Source of the DNA: Sisyra terminalis
Taxonomy: Eukaryota; Arthropoda; Insecta; Neuroptera; Sisyridae
Assembly (NCBI GenBank): GCA_958496175.1
Contig: OY292278.1
Span: 26,412,001-26,476,000 of the forward strand
Reading direction: 5' to 3'
Length of the DNA: 64,000 bases
Both the position numbers and the translations under genes were made by a program. Shown piece after piece: positions 11,846-23,069 of the stretch (position 1 is its first letter; each line of letters starts with the position of its first letter). The notes below the pieces were generated by a model, which was not told the DNA's origin, made no database searches, and saw nothing but the letters and a program-made list of their open reading frames with translations.

Positions 11846-12999
11846 ATTTTGGAAAGTGAATTTTCATGAGACTTTAAAAGTTTAAAAAATAAAACTATCA
11901 TGGGGATATTTGTGACGTAAACGAAAGAATTATTGATAGCAAAAAGCTATTCGTGTATTATCAGACATTACTTGACATGGTTTTAACTTGATGATCACAA
12001 TAAACGAAATTGCTCTTAATCTTGAGGGGGGCGATATTTGTAACAGCTTGAATTTTGACCGCTTGAGCTTTCAGAGGCTTATTAAAAAAAGAATAAATAA
12101 ATGAATGGTTTTAAAGTTCAATATGCTCATTCATTGTATATTAATACGAGAATCGGATTTCTTTTTTGTATTTCTTTTTGCAAAATAGCCCCTGTACTAA
12201 GAGACCTCCTGATACCTTCGCGCCGAAAAGCATTAATCGGCTGGATATTTAGCTTCTGTTAAGGCCGGTTCAAACACAAATCACAAATTTTTGCTTAAGC
12301 GTGCTTATAAAACATGTGTCTTGTCCAATAAAAAAAAAAACAAAAAACTATTAAAAACGTAATTTGGTAAGCATCAGGAAAAAAAATCGATTTTTCATCC
12401 TGTTTTTAAGTTTTAAGATCAAAAATGTTACTTGTTATCTATTTTTGAGCGTATTTGAAGTTTAATTAGAATTTAGGATTATAGAGAAGACGTATGCCGA
12501 ATTTCAATCGGCTGAGAATTTTTTGAGTTATCTTACCCGCCAATTACAAAAAAATGGTTTCGAGAAAAACGAATTTAGAAATTCTATGGTTACAGCGACT
12601 TACGAACTAGTATGATTCCAGGGTCATATCGAAGTCCTTTGATGCTTTCGTAGTACTCGTTTTTCTTGTATAGTTCTTCTTGATATGCTGGACGAGCTTT
12701 ATTGGTTATTAAGGACTTGCGGCGATTTTCTTGACTCACCTTTTCCCGAGTTGAGGTGAAACACTTAAATGAGTTTTAAAGCAATAAATAATGCAAATTT
12801 TATTCTAAAAATGTACAGACATATTCTTGAGATGTTATTTTAACTATTTAAGCAAAAAAAAAAACTATTTTTTGGAGTATAATCGCCCCTCTTAAGCAAT
12901 TTGACATCAGCGATTTTTTTAATTCGAATATATTGACCAAAAAAGTTCTAGCTACCGACATTGACGTTTTAAACAAAAGATAGTAAACCATTATTATAT
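11846..12999. other. AT-rich DNA, no gene seen
   Basis: No coding frame or completed repeat recognised. Confidence 0.6.
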
Positions 13000-13190
13000 T
13001 TTACTAGTTACTTCCCGTGACGTCCAACATTGATACAATTGCCAAATGGTAAAAATTGGCAATTGAATGAATAACAACAACAATCAGTTGATACAAATTT
13101 GAGACAATGATTGTATTTCACTCACACGTTTGTGTTTACAAAATTTGTTTTCGGTCTTTTCAGACATTTATACATTTGCCAATTACTATA
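13000..13190 (-). repeat. Dispersed repeat K, copy 1
   Basis: Reverse-orientation copy of a family also at 17990-18200 (-), 25045-25245 (+) and 34720-34895 (+). Shared words in order on the minus strand: CACACG near one end, CAATTGCCAATTTTTACCAT, (T)CAATGTTGG-like, CACGG-AGT, then ACTAGTA. Non-coding; class unknown. Confidence 0.6.
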
Positions 13191-13224
13191 TTATATGCTT
13201 AGCAGTCACTCTAATTAACATATA

Positions 13225-14060
13225 TATGGAACGATTGGTAAATAGATAAAGAAAACCCTGGGAAAATAAGGAAACGGTTCAACGGGTGGACAAACTGTTG
13301 AAGTCATCCTATATGCTAACGATTTGTAATTGATAGCTACAACGGAAGAAGAATTACAAATTATCTCAAACTGTTTGATGGACGATAAGAAACTTATAGA
13401 ATCAATATAATGCAGAAAAGTCAAAATTCATGAGGATATCGGAGAGAGAAATGACCCTTCTCATCAACTCAAAGGACATAGAGCTAGGAAATTTGACCCA
13501 ATTTAAATATTTAGGAAGTATCATCACCAGAGCTGGTGATGTTGGATCACCAAAAAATGGTATGATAAAAAACGCATTTAATAAAAAGCAGTAGGAAGAA
13601 TCTACTTATTGGAAAGTTAAAGGTTAAACTTCGGAAGGAACTACAAAAATTCAAAATGTGAAGTGTAATATTGAATTGATCGGAAACCAGGATCCTAAAA
13701 ATAAAAGAAAGTGAGGTCTGGAAAGCATTGAAATGTAGTACTGGAGAAAAATTTTAAAAAAATTTAAATGGATGGATCAAGTCACAAACGTAGAAATTTT
13801 AAAAAAAGTCAACGAAGAAATAGCTATCATCAATATTCACAGCCAACAAGAAGAAAAGCTACCTTGATGGATAACATTCTATGAGAAAAAAAAATCGTTC
13901 TTGATTTTGGAGATTGGAAAAGGACGTTCTCGAAGAAAAAGGAAGAAAACTAATTGAAACATTGAATTTATGGAAACGAGCAGTGGTCTAAAATCTTGCC
14001 AGGGATAGACAAAGCTAGAGGGAATAATATATTCACGCTAGTACTGAACCTGCCGTCAAG
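13225..14060 (+). pseudogene. LINE reverse-transcriptase C-terminal remnant (family B)
   Basis: Broken frames translate to GQTVEVILYANDL, a decayed YADD catalytic motif with Y-A-N-D, then TTEEELQIISNCLMDD, KSKFMRISEREM and LTQFKYLGSIITRAGD, as in the fingers-palm and thumb of LINE ORF2. Traces of the downstream region follow. Stops and frameshifts are frequent, so it is dead. Related pieces lie at 33860-34165 and 52155-52510. I cannot assign the clade without alignment. Confidence 0.7.
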
Positions 14061-14261
14061 CAGAAAACATAAAAACTATTTGTTTTAGTTTTTGTTAATA
14101 CTTAATACTACTATTTTAAAATAAAGCACCTAAGTTCCACACTAGTTAATGATTATCATTTTTAAGACTATTTGTTTTTATTTATTTTTTTGATGTTTTA
14201 TTTGGTCAAGTAAAAAGTGCAACCATCGTTTTCTAACTCTTATTTGCGGTGACCTGACACT

Positions 14262-14830
14262 TGCTCATTAGAAAAATTCTCACAATAAATTGCCTATAGA
14301 ATGTTACTCACTAGTATTATTGCTCACACGAAAGTTGCCCACATAAAAAATTCCTCACACAAAAATTAACGCACATTGATATATATACTCACGTGGAAGA
14401 ACCCACGGAATAAAAATAATTTAACATTTAATTTATAATTATTTTAATATTAGTACTGTAATAGTATTGTTAGTATAAAAATACCAGATGTTGGCGTCAC
14501 TAAAAAGGATATCAGTCTTTATTGATTTTTTTTTAATTTATTACTTTTTCAAAAAATAAGATTTTTTTTCATATAGGTTAGAAGTGGATTACAATACTAA
14601 TAATAAATATAAATAATAATAATTAATAATAAATATTATTAAAATAAATAATAAATAAATTAAATATTTTTGAGTGATGATGTGTGAGGAATTTCCTCTG
14701 TGAGTAAATTTCTATGTGGGCAACTTTCGTGTGAGCAACAATGTTAGTGCGCCACTTTTTGTTGGCAATTTTCGAGTGAGGGATTTTCTAGTTGGCAACT
14801 ATCATAGAATCCTCATTTGCTCATTAATAT
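14262..14830. repeat. Foldback element built from CTCAC/GTTGCC subrepeats
   Basis: The left arm (14262-14400) and the reverse complement of the right arm (14690-14830) share GCTCACACGAAAGTTGCCCA and surrounding words. Within each arm the pattern CTCAC(N)GAAA...TTGCC(A/C)AC repeats imperfectly about every 35 bases. The roughly 290-bp core is AT-rich and non-coding. Looks like a MITE or foldback with reiterated terminal subrepeats. Confidence 0.6.
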
Positions 14831-15300
14831 TAAAACTTTTATTTCAGCCAAAATATAAATTTTTCAGATCTAAAAATTGGGTCTTCCTCATTTTTAGATG
14901 CCCATTATTATTCATTCAAAAATACATAAAAATTGCATATGGTTTGTTGCGAAGTCCTTTAAGAATAATGCAAATTTATATTTCTTACAATTACATTTTA
15001 TAAAAAAATTGTATAGAGAAGCACCTGTTTTATAATGGATGAATCATTTTTTTTTACTTGTTATTATTGTAATGAGTTGAATAGTTCGTATAAATCACAA
15101 ATAAATAAGACTTAATAGTTCGGAACTGTTTTCTAACTAATGATCACTTCTCAAAACTTTTACTATTTAGAAAACTAATTCAAAATAAAAAGCTCAACCA
15201 CCTGTTTTCACCGTTCACTTATAATATTGATTTAAATGTTTTTTTTTCTTTTATTTCTATTAATTTTTTGCATAAGAAATTATTGAAACAATTGCACGTG
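14831..15300. other. AT-rich intronic DNA
   Basis: No feature seen. Lies within the proposed 15-kb intron of the minus-strand gene. Confidence 0.5.
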
Positions 15301-15309
15301 CAACAATAC

Positions 15310-15367
15310 CTTGTTCCGATTGTTTGGTGGATTTATCGACCTCATCAGCCATATTGACCGTCATCTG
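15310..15367 (-). CDS. Start-codon exon of the minus-strand gene
   Basis: On the minus strand a pyrimidine-rich tract ends in tandem acceptors CAG-CAG (NAGNAG, 15370-15365). The first open codon is ATG at 15364-15362, and the frame runs MTVNMADEVDKSTKQSEQ to a donor AAG|GTATTG after 15310, leaving phase 1. A second in-frame ATG gives MADEVDKSTK. The exon is 58 or 55 nt depending on acceptor choice. The only distant acceptor that I could test in the window and that keeps the frame open is at 57-58, giving exon 1-56. The peptide is acidic and hydrophilic with no signal peptide. Gene identity is unknown. Confidence 0.6.
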
Positions 15368-15585
15368 CTGCGAAAAAAAGTTTGTTAATAGAAGTTAAAT
15401 TTGTACCTGATGTAAGAAAAAGAGAAAGTCTAAAGAAGAAGGTTAGAGGATGCTAAGGGCTAAGAGCCAACAGGTTCGGAAGGGATGCAGAAAGTTATAT
15501 TGTCAAAAGTTTGAAGAATTTCGAACATCATGTAGGGTTCTCCAAAAAGAATGCCAATGTAGAGATTTTTTAAATCGAATATTAC

Positions 15586-15738
15586 CTTTGAGATAATAGC
15601 GTGTGGTTCGACGGCACAGAACGAGACAAATTGCTTGATGAAATCAATTTTGGTGATTGTTGATGAAAATTGATAAATAAAAAGAGTAAAATTTGGAAAA
15701 TTCGCCGCTTGGAAAACTCAAATGCAAGCCACAACACT
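15586..15738 (-). other. 5'UTR exon of the minus-strand gene
   Basis: The exon runs from an initiator TCAGTG (15740-15735, A at 15738) to CAAAG|GTAAT at 15586. It contains no ATG at all on the minus strand, as expected of a clean leader. A 217-nt intron separates it from the start-codon exon. It lies at the edge of a GC-rich block. Confidence 0.55.
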
Positions 15739-16080
15739 GAGCAGCGAATCACACTAGGCGAAACAAAACGAAAAAGAGCGAAACGTAACGCGAAAATGCA
15801 GAAATGAAAAATGGAAAACTGAAAAAAAGCGCGCACATTCGAGAGATGGCTGGAAAATGCCGAACATCCATGGAGAGTGGAAGAGATGAGGGTTGGATGT
15901 TGGGGTTGGTGTTTTTTTTTTTTTAATTTGATGTATTTCTCGACCGCCCGCGTTCTGTTCTGCGCGTGTGTTTCCCCGAACTGAAATCAAATATGCTGTG
16001 AGATGGGGCGCTTCTAAACTGAAACAACCCTGGACCACCGCACACATCTGAGGGTGCAAAAATCATACACGTCCATTGGC
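15735..16080 (-). promoter_or_regulatory. TATA-less promoter region of the minus-strand gene
   Basis: TCAGTG initiator at 15740-15735 with no TATA box upstream. The 300 bases upstream are richer in C, G and CpG than the background (CGACCGCCCGCG near 15942, CACCGCACAC near 16035) and contain CCATTGG at 16074. Confidence 0.5.
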
Positions 16081-16099
16081 TGCTCTAAAATGTCACCCC

Positions 16100-16192
16100 T
16101 ACGTGCTCTCACCCCCGGTACTCATTCTCACACAATGTCGCACTAAGTTTTACAGAAACGAAACGATTCCAGAACTTTACTTAGTCGAGAGG
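16100..16192 (+). other. Possible divergent non-coding exon
   Basis: On the plus strand this GC-rich stretch ends in GAGAG|GTGAGC at 16191/16192, a strong splice-donor match, divergent from the minus-strand promoter. No downstream plus-strand exon was recognised. Confidence 0.2.
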
Positions 16193-16410
16193 TGAGCTAA
16201 TCAATTTTTTATCATTTTTTTTTTCGGTTATTGATCTCTTATCTCTCAAACTTTTTTCCTATCAAATATTTACAATTTTTTTTTATCACTTAAATCAACA
16301 ATTGATACGGTTCCTCAAAACCTTTCTTCCTTCCAATTTTAAATTTATATATTTAAAAAAAATGCTAAGAAAATAATTCATACCATACAGCTTTGTTAAT
16401 TTGAATCGAT

Positions 16411-17070
16411 TTAAGGGGGTTCTCCGGTGAGGTGAGTTAAAAAAATCCATTTTTTTTTTGTCTTAAATTGCTTTCTAAACATGTCTAAAATATGGTGCTA
16501 TAATATTTTTTATAAATTTGAAATCGTTCCAATTTTAACCGTACTTGCAACTATAAACGCGTTTTTCGTCAAACTGTGTTTTTCAAACTATCTTCCATCA
16601 AACGTAAGAATGTTTAAATCATGATACTATATGTTTTTATCAAATATTACAAAGTTGCCTAATGATGTTGAAATCACACCGACCAAACGTTGCAAATTGC
16701 AGTAAATAAAATAAAACACTGCTCAATTTTTTGGTCTACTACATCCTGATTTATCCTTTATATATCATATCTTCCATCATATATCGAGAATGGTTTGACC
16801 GACTTATGGCCAAGTTATAACTTTATTGGGTAGACTCAGTACATGTTGATGCACCAAATGAAATAAAACCATCAGAAAGTTCCAAATATTTCTTTTTGTT
16901 TCTAACATAAACATAGTGAAAAATTAGGTGAATTTGTAACTTTTTCTTCAAAAGTCTTCCAAAAATCCAATCTTCCATATTTTCAATTGATTCTAGTTCA
17001 ATTCATGCTTTTAATTTTACAGATTAATGCACCGTTTTTGAAGTTAAACTTCTTTAGCGGCGTTGTGAAC
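16411..17070. mobile_element. TTAAGGGGGTTCTCC element, copy A left part
   Basis: Begins TTAAGGGGGTTCTCCGGTG. The body aligns with 62794-63190, for example CTTCCATATTTTCAATTGATT near 16972. The matching right end is at 18395-18655, so about 1.3 kb of other sequence has been inserted. Non-autonomous DNA element; superfamily undecided (TTAA would suit piggyBac, TA a Tc1/mariner-type). Confidence 0.6.
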
Positions 17071-17838
17071 TAAAAAATCAAACTGAATTTTAAATAAAAC
17101 GTGACGCTACAGTAGGAAATTGTCCACGTTAGGGAGAAATTTCAAGCAGGTGAAAGTTGGCCGATTTTTGGAAGCGATTTTCATAGTACTAAAAAACGCA
17201 ATCAAGTCGACCGAGTTGACCGCAAGCACTGGTTTTTTTCGTTATTCTGTAGGAGAAACCAACTGAAATGATCGACGACGAAGTTAAAAAGAGAAAAGAA
17301 ATAGTTATACCAGGCACCGTCAATTGTTATTTCATATTGATATCGTCGAACTTAACATTACCAATTTTTATAATTTGAACCATATCTATATTCTTACCCA
17401 AATGCAAATACATTTAAAAGGAAAGAATTTTTTTGAAATTATTTAATGCAATAAGAAAAACAGCCCACGGAAAGTTGATTGGTACATTATATTTCTTTAT
17501 ATTTGAATTAAAAATAGAATAAAGTAAACAATTACTATTGTATTGATATAATTTTTACTCCGTCGCTATTGAAACGCTAGGTAGATGCAATTGATTATTT
17601 AGATAAATGATATCTATGTACAATTGTACATTGATGTCCACATGATAATTTTTGACTTCCTTCCACCTCTATACGGTGAATGTTTTCAATAACTGTTTTT
17701 CGAACAAGTAAGCCATACTGTACTGATAAACAGTTAGTTCATATATGTAAAATATATGTAAATATATGTAAAATTTAAATAAGTAGTCAATTGTGCATAA
17801 TATTGTGAAATACTGTACAGTATGAATAAATAGCCAAT

Positions 17839-17925
17839 TGGGCTCATGTCCCTTTTAGCGACATAATATCTGGCAACGTTGAATTTTCTACTTTCTTCTT
17901 AATTTGATTCGCGAGTTAATCCACC
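17839..17925 (+). repeat. Arm of the CTTTTAGCGAC foldback family
   Basis: CATGTCCCTTTTAGCGAC followed by TCTGGCAACGTTGAATTTTC matches the arms of the foldback at 39755-39985 and the fragment at 27749-27835. No partner arm found here. Confidence 0.5.
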
Positions 17926-17989
17926 AATAAATAAATCATCAATTTCAAATCTATTCAATCAATTTCAAATTCAAATCTATTATTTGAAA

Positions 17990-18200
17990 ACTAGTAATTT
18001 TCTGGGAATATTCACAACCCAACACTGACAAATGGTGAAAATTGACAGTTGATTGAAAACGAAATGACAGTTGAAACCAATGACAACAATTAGTTAATTC
18101 AAGACTTAGGTAATAAATATTATATCTGTAGTACACTTACATTTGTGTGTTTACATTCTTTATTCTCTATCTTTGCCGCCATACATGCATTTACCTATTT
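17990..18200 (-). repeat. Dispersed repeat K, copy 2
   Basis: Aligns with copy 1 at 13000-13190: ACTAGTA-, CAACACTGAC, GTGAAAATTGACAGTTGA, then TTTGTGTGTTTAC. Inserted in the interrupted TTAAGGGGG element. Confidence 0.55.
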
Positions 18201-18394
18201 TATTGACATTGAAAGTAAAAATGGTGTTTATGATTGTATCATATTTTAGTAATCACAAACTACTAATGACTGATGTACCATTTCAGGCATTACTGGAATA
18301 TGCTATGTGAATTATTTTTTTTTAAGTACGACAAAATGTAATACATCTCACGTGTGTACATTAGTACACATACCATTTATTAATTTATTTTTTT

Positions 18395-18655
18395 TTACTA
18401 GATAAAGATAAAGATAAGCCAATTAGTTGAAGTTGGGAAGACAGTGAGTGTCCATTTCTTCGAGATGGGTGTCTTCGGAGTGCTATAACTTCCATTCTAT
18501 AAAGACTTGACTATAAATTTATAAACATATCCTGAAAATAAATATAAATAAATCATTAAATACTCAAAGTTCTATCTTTTCATTGGTTTTCAAAACAAAA
18601 AAAAATCCCAAAAAAATGCTTAAAAAACAGGCCGTCAAGCGAGAAACCTCTCTAA
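18395..18655. mobile_element. TTAAGGGGG element, copy A right part
   Basis: AGTGAGTGTCCATTTCTTCG, GGGTGTCTTCGGAGTGCTAT and ACTCAAAGTTCTATC match 63225-63360 in order. It ends GCGAGAAACCTCTCTAA, a decayed version of the GGGAGAACCCCCTTAA end of copy B. Confidence 0.6.
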
Positions 18656-18659
18656 AATT

Positions 18660-19300
18660 CAACCCTTATTCTTTCATAAAGTCAGTTAAAGCAAATAGTG
18701 GCTTTCATCCCCATATTTTATAGCTTAATCAAGAAAAAAATTATAAATAATTAACTCTTCATCCTATTCAGTTAAATCTAAATTTTTCCACCCCTCCATT
18801 TCCTCTAAAACTAGTTTTTGTTGTTTTTTTATGAAATTACAAAAATTTTAATACTTTTATATTTTTTCTATAATGTTCCACATTTTAACATGATATTTTG
18901 TTTTTGTTTTTTGCTAGCGATAAATTAGGTAAAGGCAAAATTTTTGTGCCAAATTATGTTTTTTTTTCAAGTGAGAAAACGAAACAATCTGTCTCGTTTC
19001 ATTCCCAATGAAATTGTTTTTCTTTTTCGCACCCACGCCACGTTTCAACCAGTCATACATTCAAGCACCCCCACACCCACCCTTTTATCACGGCCACATT
19101 TTATTCCTTATATTTTTCCACCAACTACCCTCCAAACAAAATGAACGAAAATATTTCCTCCAGTTTCTCTAAAACTTCATTTGTCAGTAAAATCAAAACA
19201 GGAAAAATTATTACATTTTAGAATTAATAAAAACAGGTATATATTTCATTTCTTTTATAAGTATATTTTTTTCTTTTTGTTTCTATTTACTTTTGATAAT
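18660..19300. other. AT-rich DNA with C-rich patch
   Basis: The patch at 18970-19145 contains CACCCCCACACCCACCC. No exon signals were convincing. Confidence 0.5.
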
Positions 19301-19330
19301 TTTATTTCAGAATGTTTCTGTAAATATTTT

Positions 19331-19450
19331 TCATGAGCCGGGGTGGCAAGCGAACAGCCCCGATTTGTAATTATTTGAAGGGATGATGTAAAACCGAAAA
19401 TGTACGAAGGCGAGTTTAAGCTCTTCCAGGAAATTCTCGACTACCTCTAA
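19331..19450 (-). CDS. Possible terminal coding exon, unidentified
   Basis: Minus strand: TTTCTTTCAAG acceptor (AG at 19452-19451), then exactly 40 in-frame codons starting LEVVENFLEELKL and ending FACHPGS-stop at 19331. AATAAA follows at 19316-19311, 15 bases after the stop. The GC content is well above the flanks. Against it, the plus strand has a competing small frame (MYEGEFKLFQEILDYL) over the same bases, and no upstream exon was found. The GC block may simply be regulatory. Confidence 0.2.
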   Translation of the reverse strand, partial: LEVVENFLEELKLAFVHFRFYIIPSNNYKSGLFACHPGS

Positions 19451-19719
19451 CTTGAAAGAAAACGAAATTTCTTGCGTCTCTTCGGCTTTGTCTATCTTTG
19501 TCCATTTCATCCCTTGTAGCCACCTCTGTCACACCCCCGTCCGCCAAGCATTTCGACCATTTCTTAATATGAATTATGGAAAAATGATGCCATATTTCCA
19601 CCCGCCTTGGCTCCCCGCACTTCGGCTGAAAAGAAAATAAAAAAAAGCGACGACATGAAAACTGCGAAAGCGTAAAAAGGGGAGGGACGAGGAAAAATAT
19701 GGCAAACTCGCTTTCCAGT

Positions 19720-20254
19720 ATTGATTTATTTTTATTAAAATCCCTTAAGCTTTTCCATTTTTTTTATGGACAATAGGCAGATATTTGATCGAAGCATTGA
19801 AGGGACGAATAGATTCGAAGAAATTAACTTAGTTCCACCCCCGTTCCTCATAGTAAATGCCAGCGAACTAACATTTCAATTACTGATAACATAGGGAGAG
19901 ATGAATAAAGGAAATAAAAAAAAAATCAGTATTTAATTTCGATAAAATTCAATGGCTAAAGCCAAAAAGGTCAGAAATTGTTCATTTTAGTTTCAAGCAA
20001 CAGTAATAACAACTCTGGATGTTAAATTCCTTCATTCATAATTTAAAATAATTTCCCTAGTTAAAAAATAGGATACCTATAATTAAAAGATTTAAAAGAT
20101 AAATTTACTCAAAACTAATTTGAAGTAAAAATTTCAATATATGAACTACAAGTTCAGAAGCTTAATGCAGTACAACTTTTAAGCAGTATAATTAGCCAAA
20201 AGGACCCATTAAGTCTACATATATATTTTGAACCAATACGATGTCCGAATATTT
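19720..20254. other. AT-rich DNA, no gene seen
   Basis: No coding frame or identifiable repeat. Confidence 0.6.
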
Positions 20255-20612
20255 TTAAGGGGGTCCTCTGGTTTAATGAGTTCGAAAAAATGTTTTTTTT
20301 TTTTGGATAAATTGTTCCTAATTAATATTCCTTATAATTCCCATATATTGTTTCCTTAATGGGTCTAGAATGTGGAGGTAGAGTGATTTTTCGATATTTG
20401 AAGCCATTATAAAGATACAGCAGTTGAAACTTAAACTTCAAATTTATAGGTCCTACTCAGTACATTTAAGCGCATCGAGTAGACTATTATCATACCAAAA
20501 TTTTTAAAAATTTCATTTCTTTTTGGTACCAAAAAATTGACAAAAAATACATGAAATTCCAACTTTTTTGTTCCGAAGTCTATCAAAAATGCAATTATCA
20601 AACATCATTTTT
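20255..20612. mobile_element. TTAAGGGGG element, copy C, truncated
   Basis: Starts TTAAGGGGGTCCTCTGGT, followed by body words shared with copy A (GTAGACT, CTCAGTACAT, TTTCTTTTTGG). The right half is missing where a long-TIR element begins at 20613. Confidence 0.55.
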
Positions 20613-21396
20613 GGTTATTAGTTCTTCAACGGTCATCAAATAGTATAGAATCTCTTCACAATTGTAATGTGATGATTTACTTTCGTGATTGTATGAAATC
20701 TGTTAGAATCGTCATATTTCAGTAGCTTATAAATTCAATACTACTTGATGACCACTGAAGAAGTTACCTGGCAAACAAAATATAAACCATGAATAATTCG
20801 AGATGTAGCAGAAAAGTAATAAGATTGGCAACGTCGCGCTGTTGTTCTTTAGAAAGCACTTGTATCAATATTTTCATAGCCTAGTGCAAATTTCAACTCC
20901 TTACGTTAACTACTTAATTTTTGTGACTGCCATTAACGAAGTTGTGTTTTAATTGTGCATTACACTAAATAAAACAGCGGAATTTAGAGCAAAGTGGTGT
21001 TATTAAATTTTGTGTTAAGCTTGGAGAAATGTAACGTTTGAATGTAATCGAATGTAATTGAATAAAATGTAATCGACAAATGTAACGTTTGAAAATTCAA
21101 AACTGGCCTATGGAAAACATTCTTTATCCCGAGCTTATGTTTTTCGCTGGTACAAATCATTTTTGGATGACAGAAAATACGTTGCAGATAACACCGTTCA
21201 AAGAAAGCTAGAATATGCCAAAGTTTATATTTCGATTGCCAGGTAACTTCTTCAGTGGTCGTCAAGTAGTATAGAATCTTTTGATACTGAAATATGGCGA
21301 TTCTCTCAGATTTCATGCAATTGCAAGGATAAATCGTTACACTACTGTTGCAAAGAGATTCTGTACAATTTGATAATCGTTGAAGAACTAATAACC
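20613..21396. mobile_element. DNA element with about 160-bp terminal inverted repeats
   Basis: Arms 20613-20774 and 21237-21396 are inverted copies, both starting GGTTATTAGTTCTTCAACG and ending GAAGAAGTTACCTGGCAA. The 460-bp core has no transposase frame. The motif CAGTGGTC(A/G)TCAAGTAGT in the arms recurs in the hairpin at 63605-63835, so the two are related. Confidence 0.7.
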
Positions 21397-22888
21397 AAAA
21401 AAAAAGTTATCATAATTAAAGTCGTAAGTAGAAATGCAAACGAAACATCGATGTATCGTTTATAAACATCGATGTGTTAACATAAAAGGCTCAGAAAAAG
21501 AGTCAATTAGGTGAAATAAGACATGCAAGCAAATAGATGCTCCATCATTTGACAGTGCCCTATTTAATACTGTCATTTCCATAACAGAATTTTTGACCTT
21601 AAAAGGGATTCCTGTAGTTCTCCTGCCTCCTTATTCATTTCATTTCAGATTTCAGTTCGTAAGACCGTTTTTTTTCTTAAACTGAAAAATCCCATCAAAG
21701 GATGTCATTTTGAAACTTCAGAAAACATTCAAAAAAGGGTAACGGACATGCTAAAGACCATACCAGTTGAAAACTTCTAGCACTGCTACCAGTAGTTGAG
21801 AACCAAGGTTTATAAATTACACAGGTTGCCCCATTAGAAAAAAAAAATGACGTCATACGAAGAATTTTGAAATTAAATTTGAATCAGTCTGAAGATATGT
21901 ACAAATTTCTTCTGGATACGTCACGTAGCGCATGAGACCACTTGTGTATTTTATAAACCTTGGTTGGGAACAACGTCTCCATCGGTATTTAGCTGCCCAA
22001 AGGAACTACTTTGAGGAGAATAACATTGATATTAAAAAAAATAAAACTTTTATAAATAAAAAATCAGTCTCATTACATTTCTGCCACACCTCGTATGTCT
22101 GGAAACATTTTTGAACAACTGTTCAACATTTATTTCAAAAATAGATCGTTATAGTTTCAAAAATTTAATTCCTCATTCAGCTTCTTTTTCTAAAACCAAA
22201 TTGATTTAACCACCACTTCTTTCATTTACCTTTCCAATCTTCAATTTAGTATTTTAGTCAAACCATCAACAGTTTTGGAGATGAGACCTATGATTATTTA
22301 ATAAAAATAGCACTATAAAGCTCTTTTCGCCTTCCGTTCCTTTTTCAGAGCTATCATCCAAGTAGTTACATCCAAAAGGACTTAAGACCTTATTCAGTAG
22401 GTGCGGTAATTTCTTCTTTTTCCTATTCTTTAGAATTTCCTCAAGACTTCGATTTTCTTTTTCATATATTGTATGGTCAATACGTATAACCTTAATATAG
22501 AAGGAGACCTTGTTGTATTGGCTGAAGTATTTGAAAGATATATTGAACAAAAACCCTAGTGGTAATGTTTTCTTTTTTAATATTTGTCAAAGAATTTTGG
22601 ATAGGATATTTAATAATGACCGCCGTATTGAATTTGTGGTTATAATTAAGATATGTCTGCGTAGGCAATTTTGATACATTTCGGTACATATTGTAATATG
22701 TCTACGACTACGATTTTAGATTACCAGTCCAAATAACACGTGCACCTTGATCAATGCTTCTTGATTTTTGTATATTCAGTCACTTCCATTTTTGATAATT
22801 AGTGTGAAGTGATTGCAGAAACCTATTTTCAAAATTGTATAAAAGCTATATACTGACGATATTAAAATTGTTGTTTTTTAAGTTCACT
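21397..22888. other. AT-rich DNA with paired ACATCGATGT palindromes
   Basis: The palindrome ACATCGATGT occurs at 21445-21454 and again at 21466-21475. No gene seen. Confidence 0.5.
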
Positions 22889-23067
22889 TAAGAGCCTGGT
22901 GGTCGAGTGGTCAAGGTGGCCGCTTCAAAACTGGTAGGTGTAGAATTTGAATTTCATATCGAGCAAATTTTCAATTTTTCTCGATTTAAGGAATTTTATT
23001 AACCCTAGGATCACCAAGGACCTTAGTAGTTAAAGCGACAGTAAATAACAGTAAAAAATAATTAAAA
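22889..23067 (+). repeat. tRNA-derived SINE, second copy
   Basis: tRNA-like head with A box TGGTCGAGTGG and a decayed B box, then the body ending AGTTAAAGCGACAGTAAATAACA and an A-rich tail. It parallels 2271-2440 in opposite orientation. Target duplication not resolvable. Confidence 0.7.
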
Positions 23068-23069
23068 AT

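Noticed and set aside
15754..16059. Minus-strand 101-codon ORF and the overlapping 84-codon ORF at 15582-15836
   Set aside because: They lie over a TATA-less promoter and ATG-free leader exon; repeated C-F-A-L-R-F residues reflect composition.
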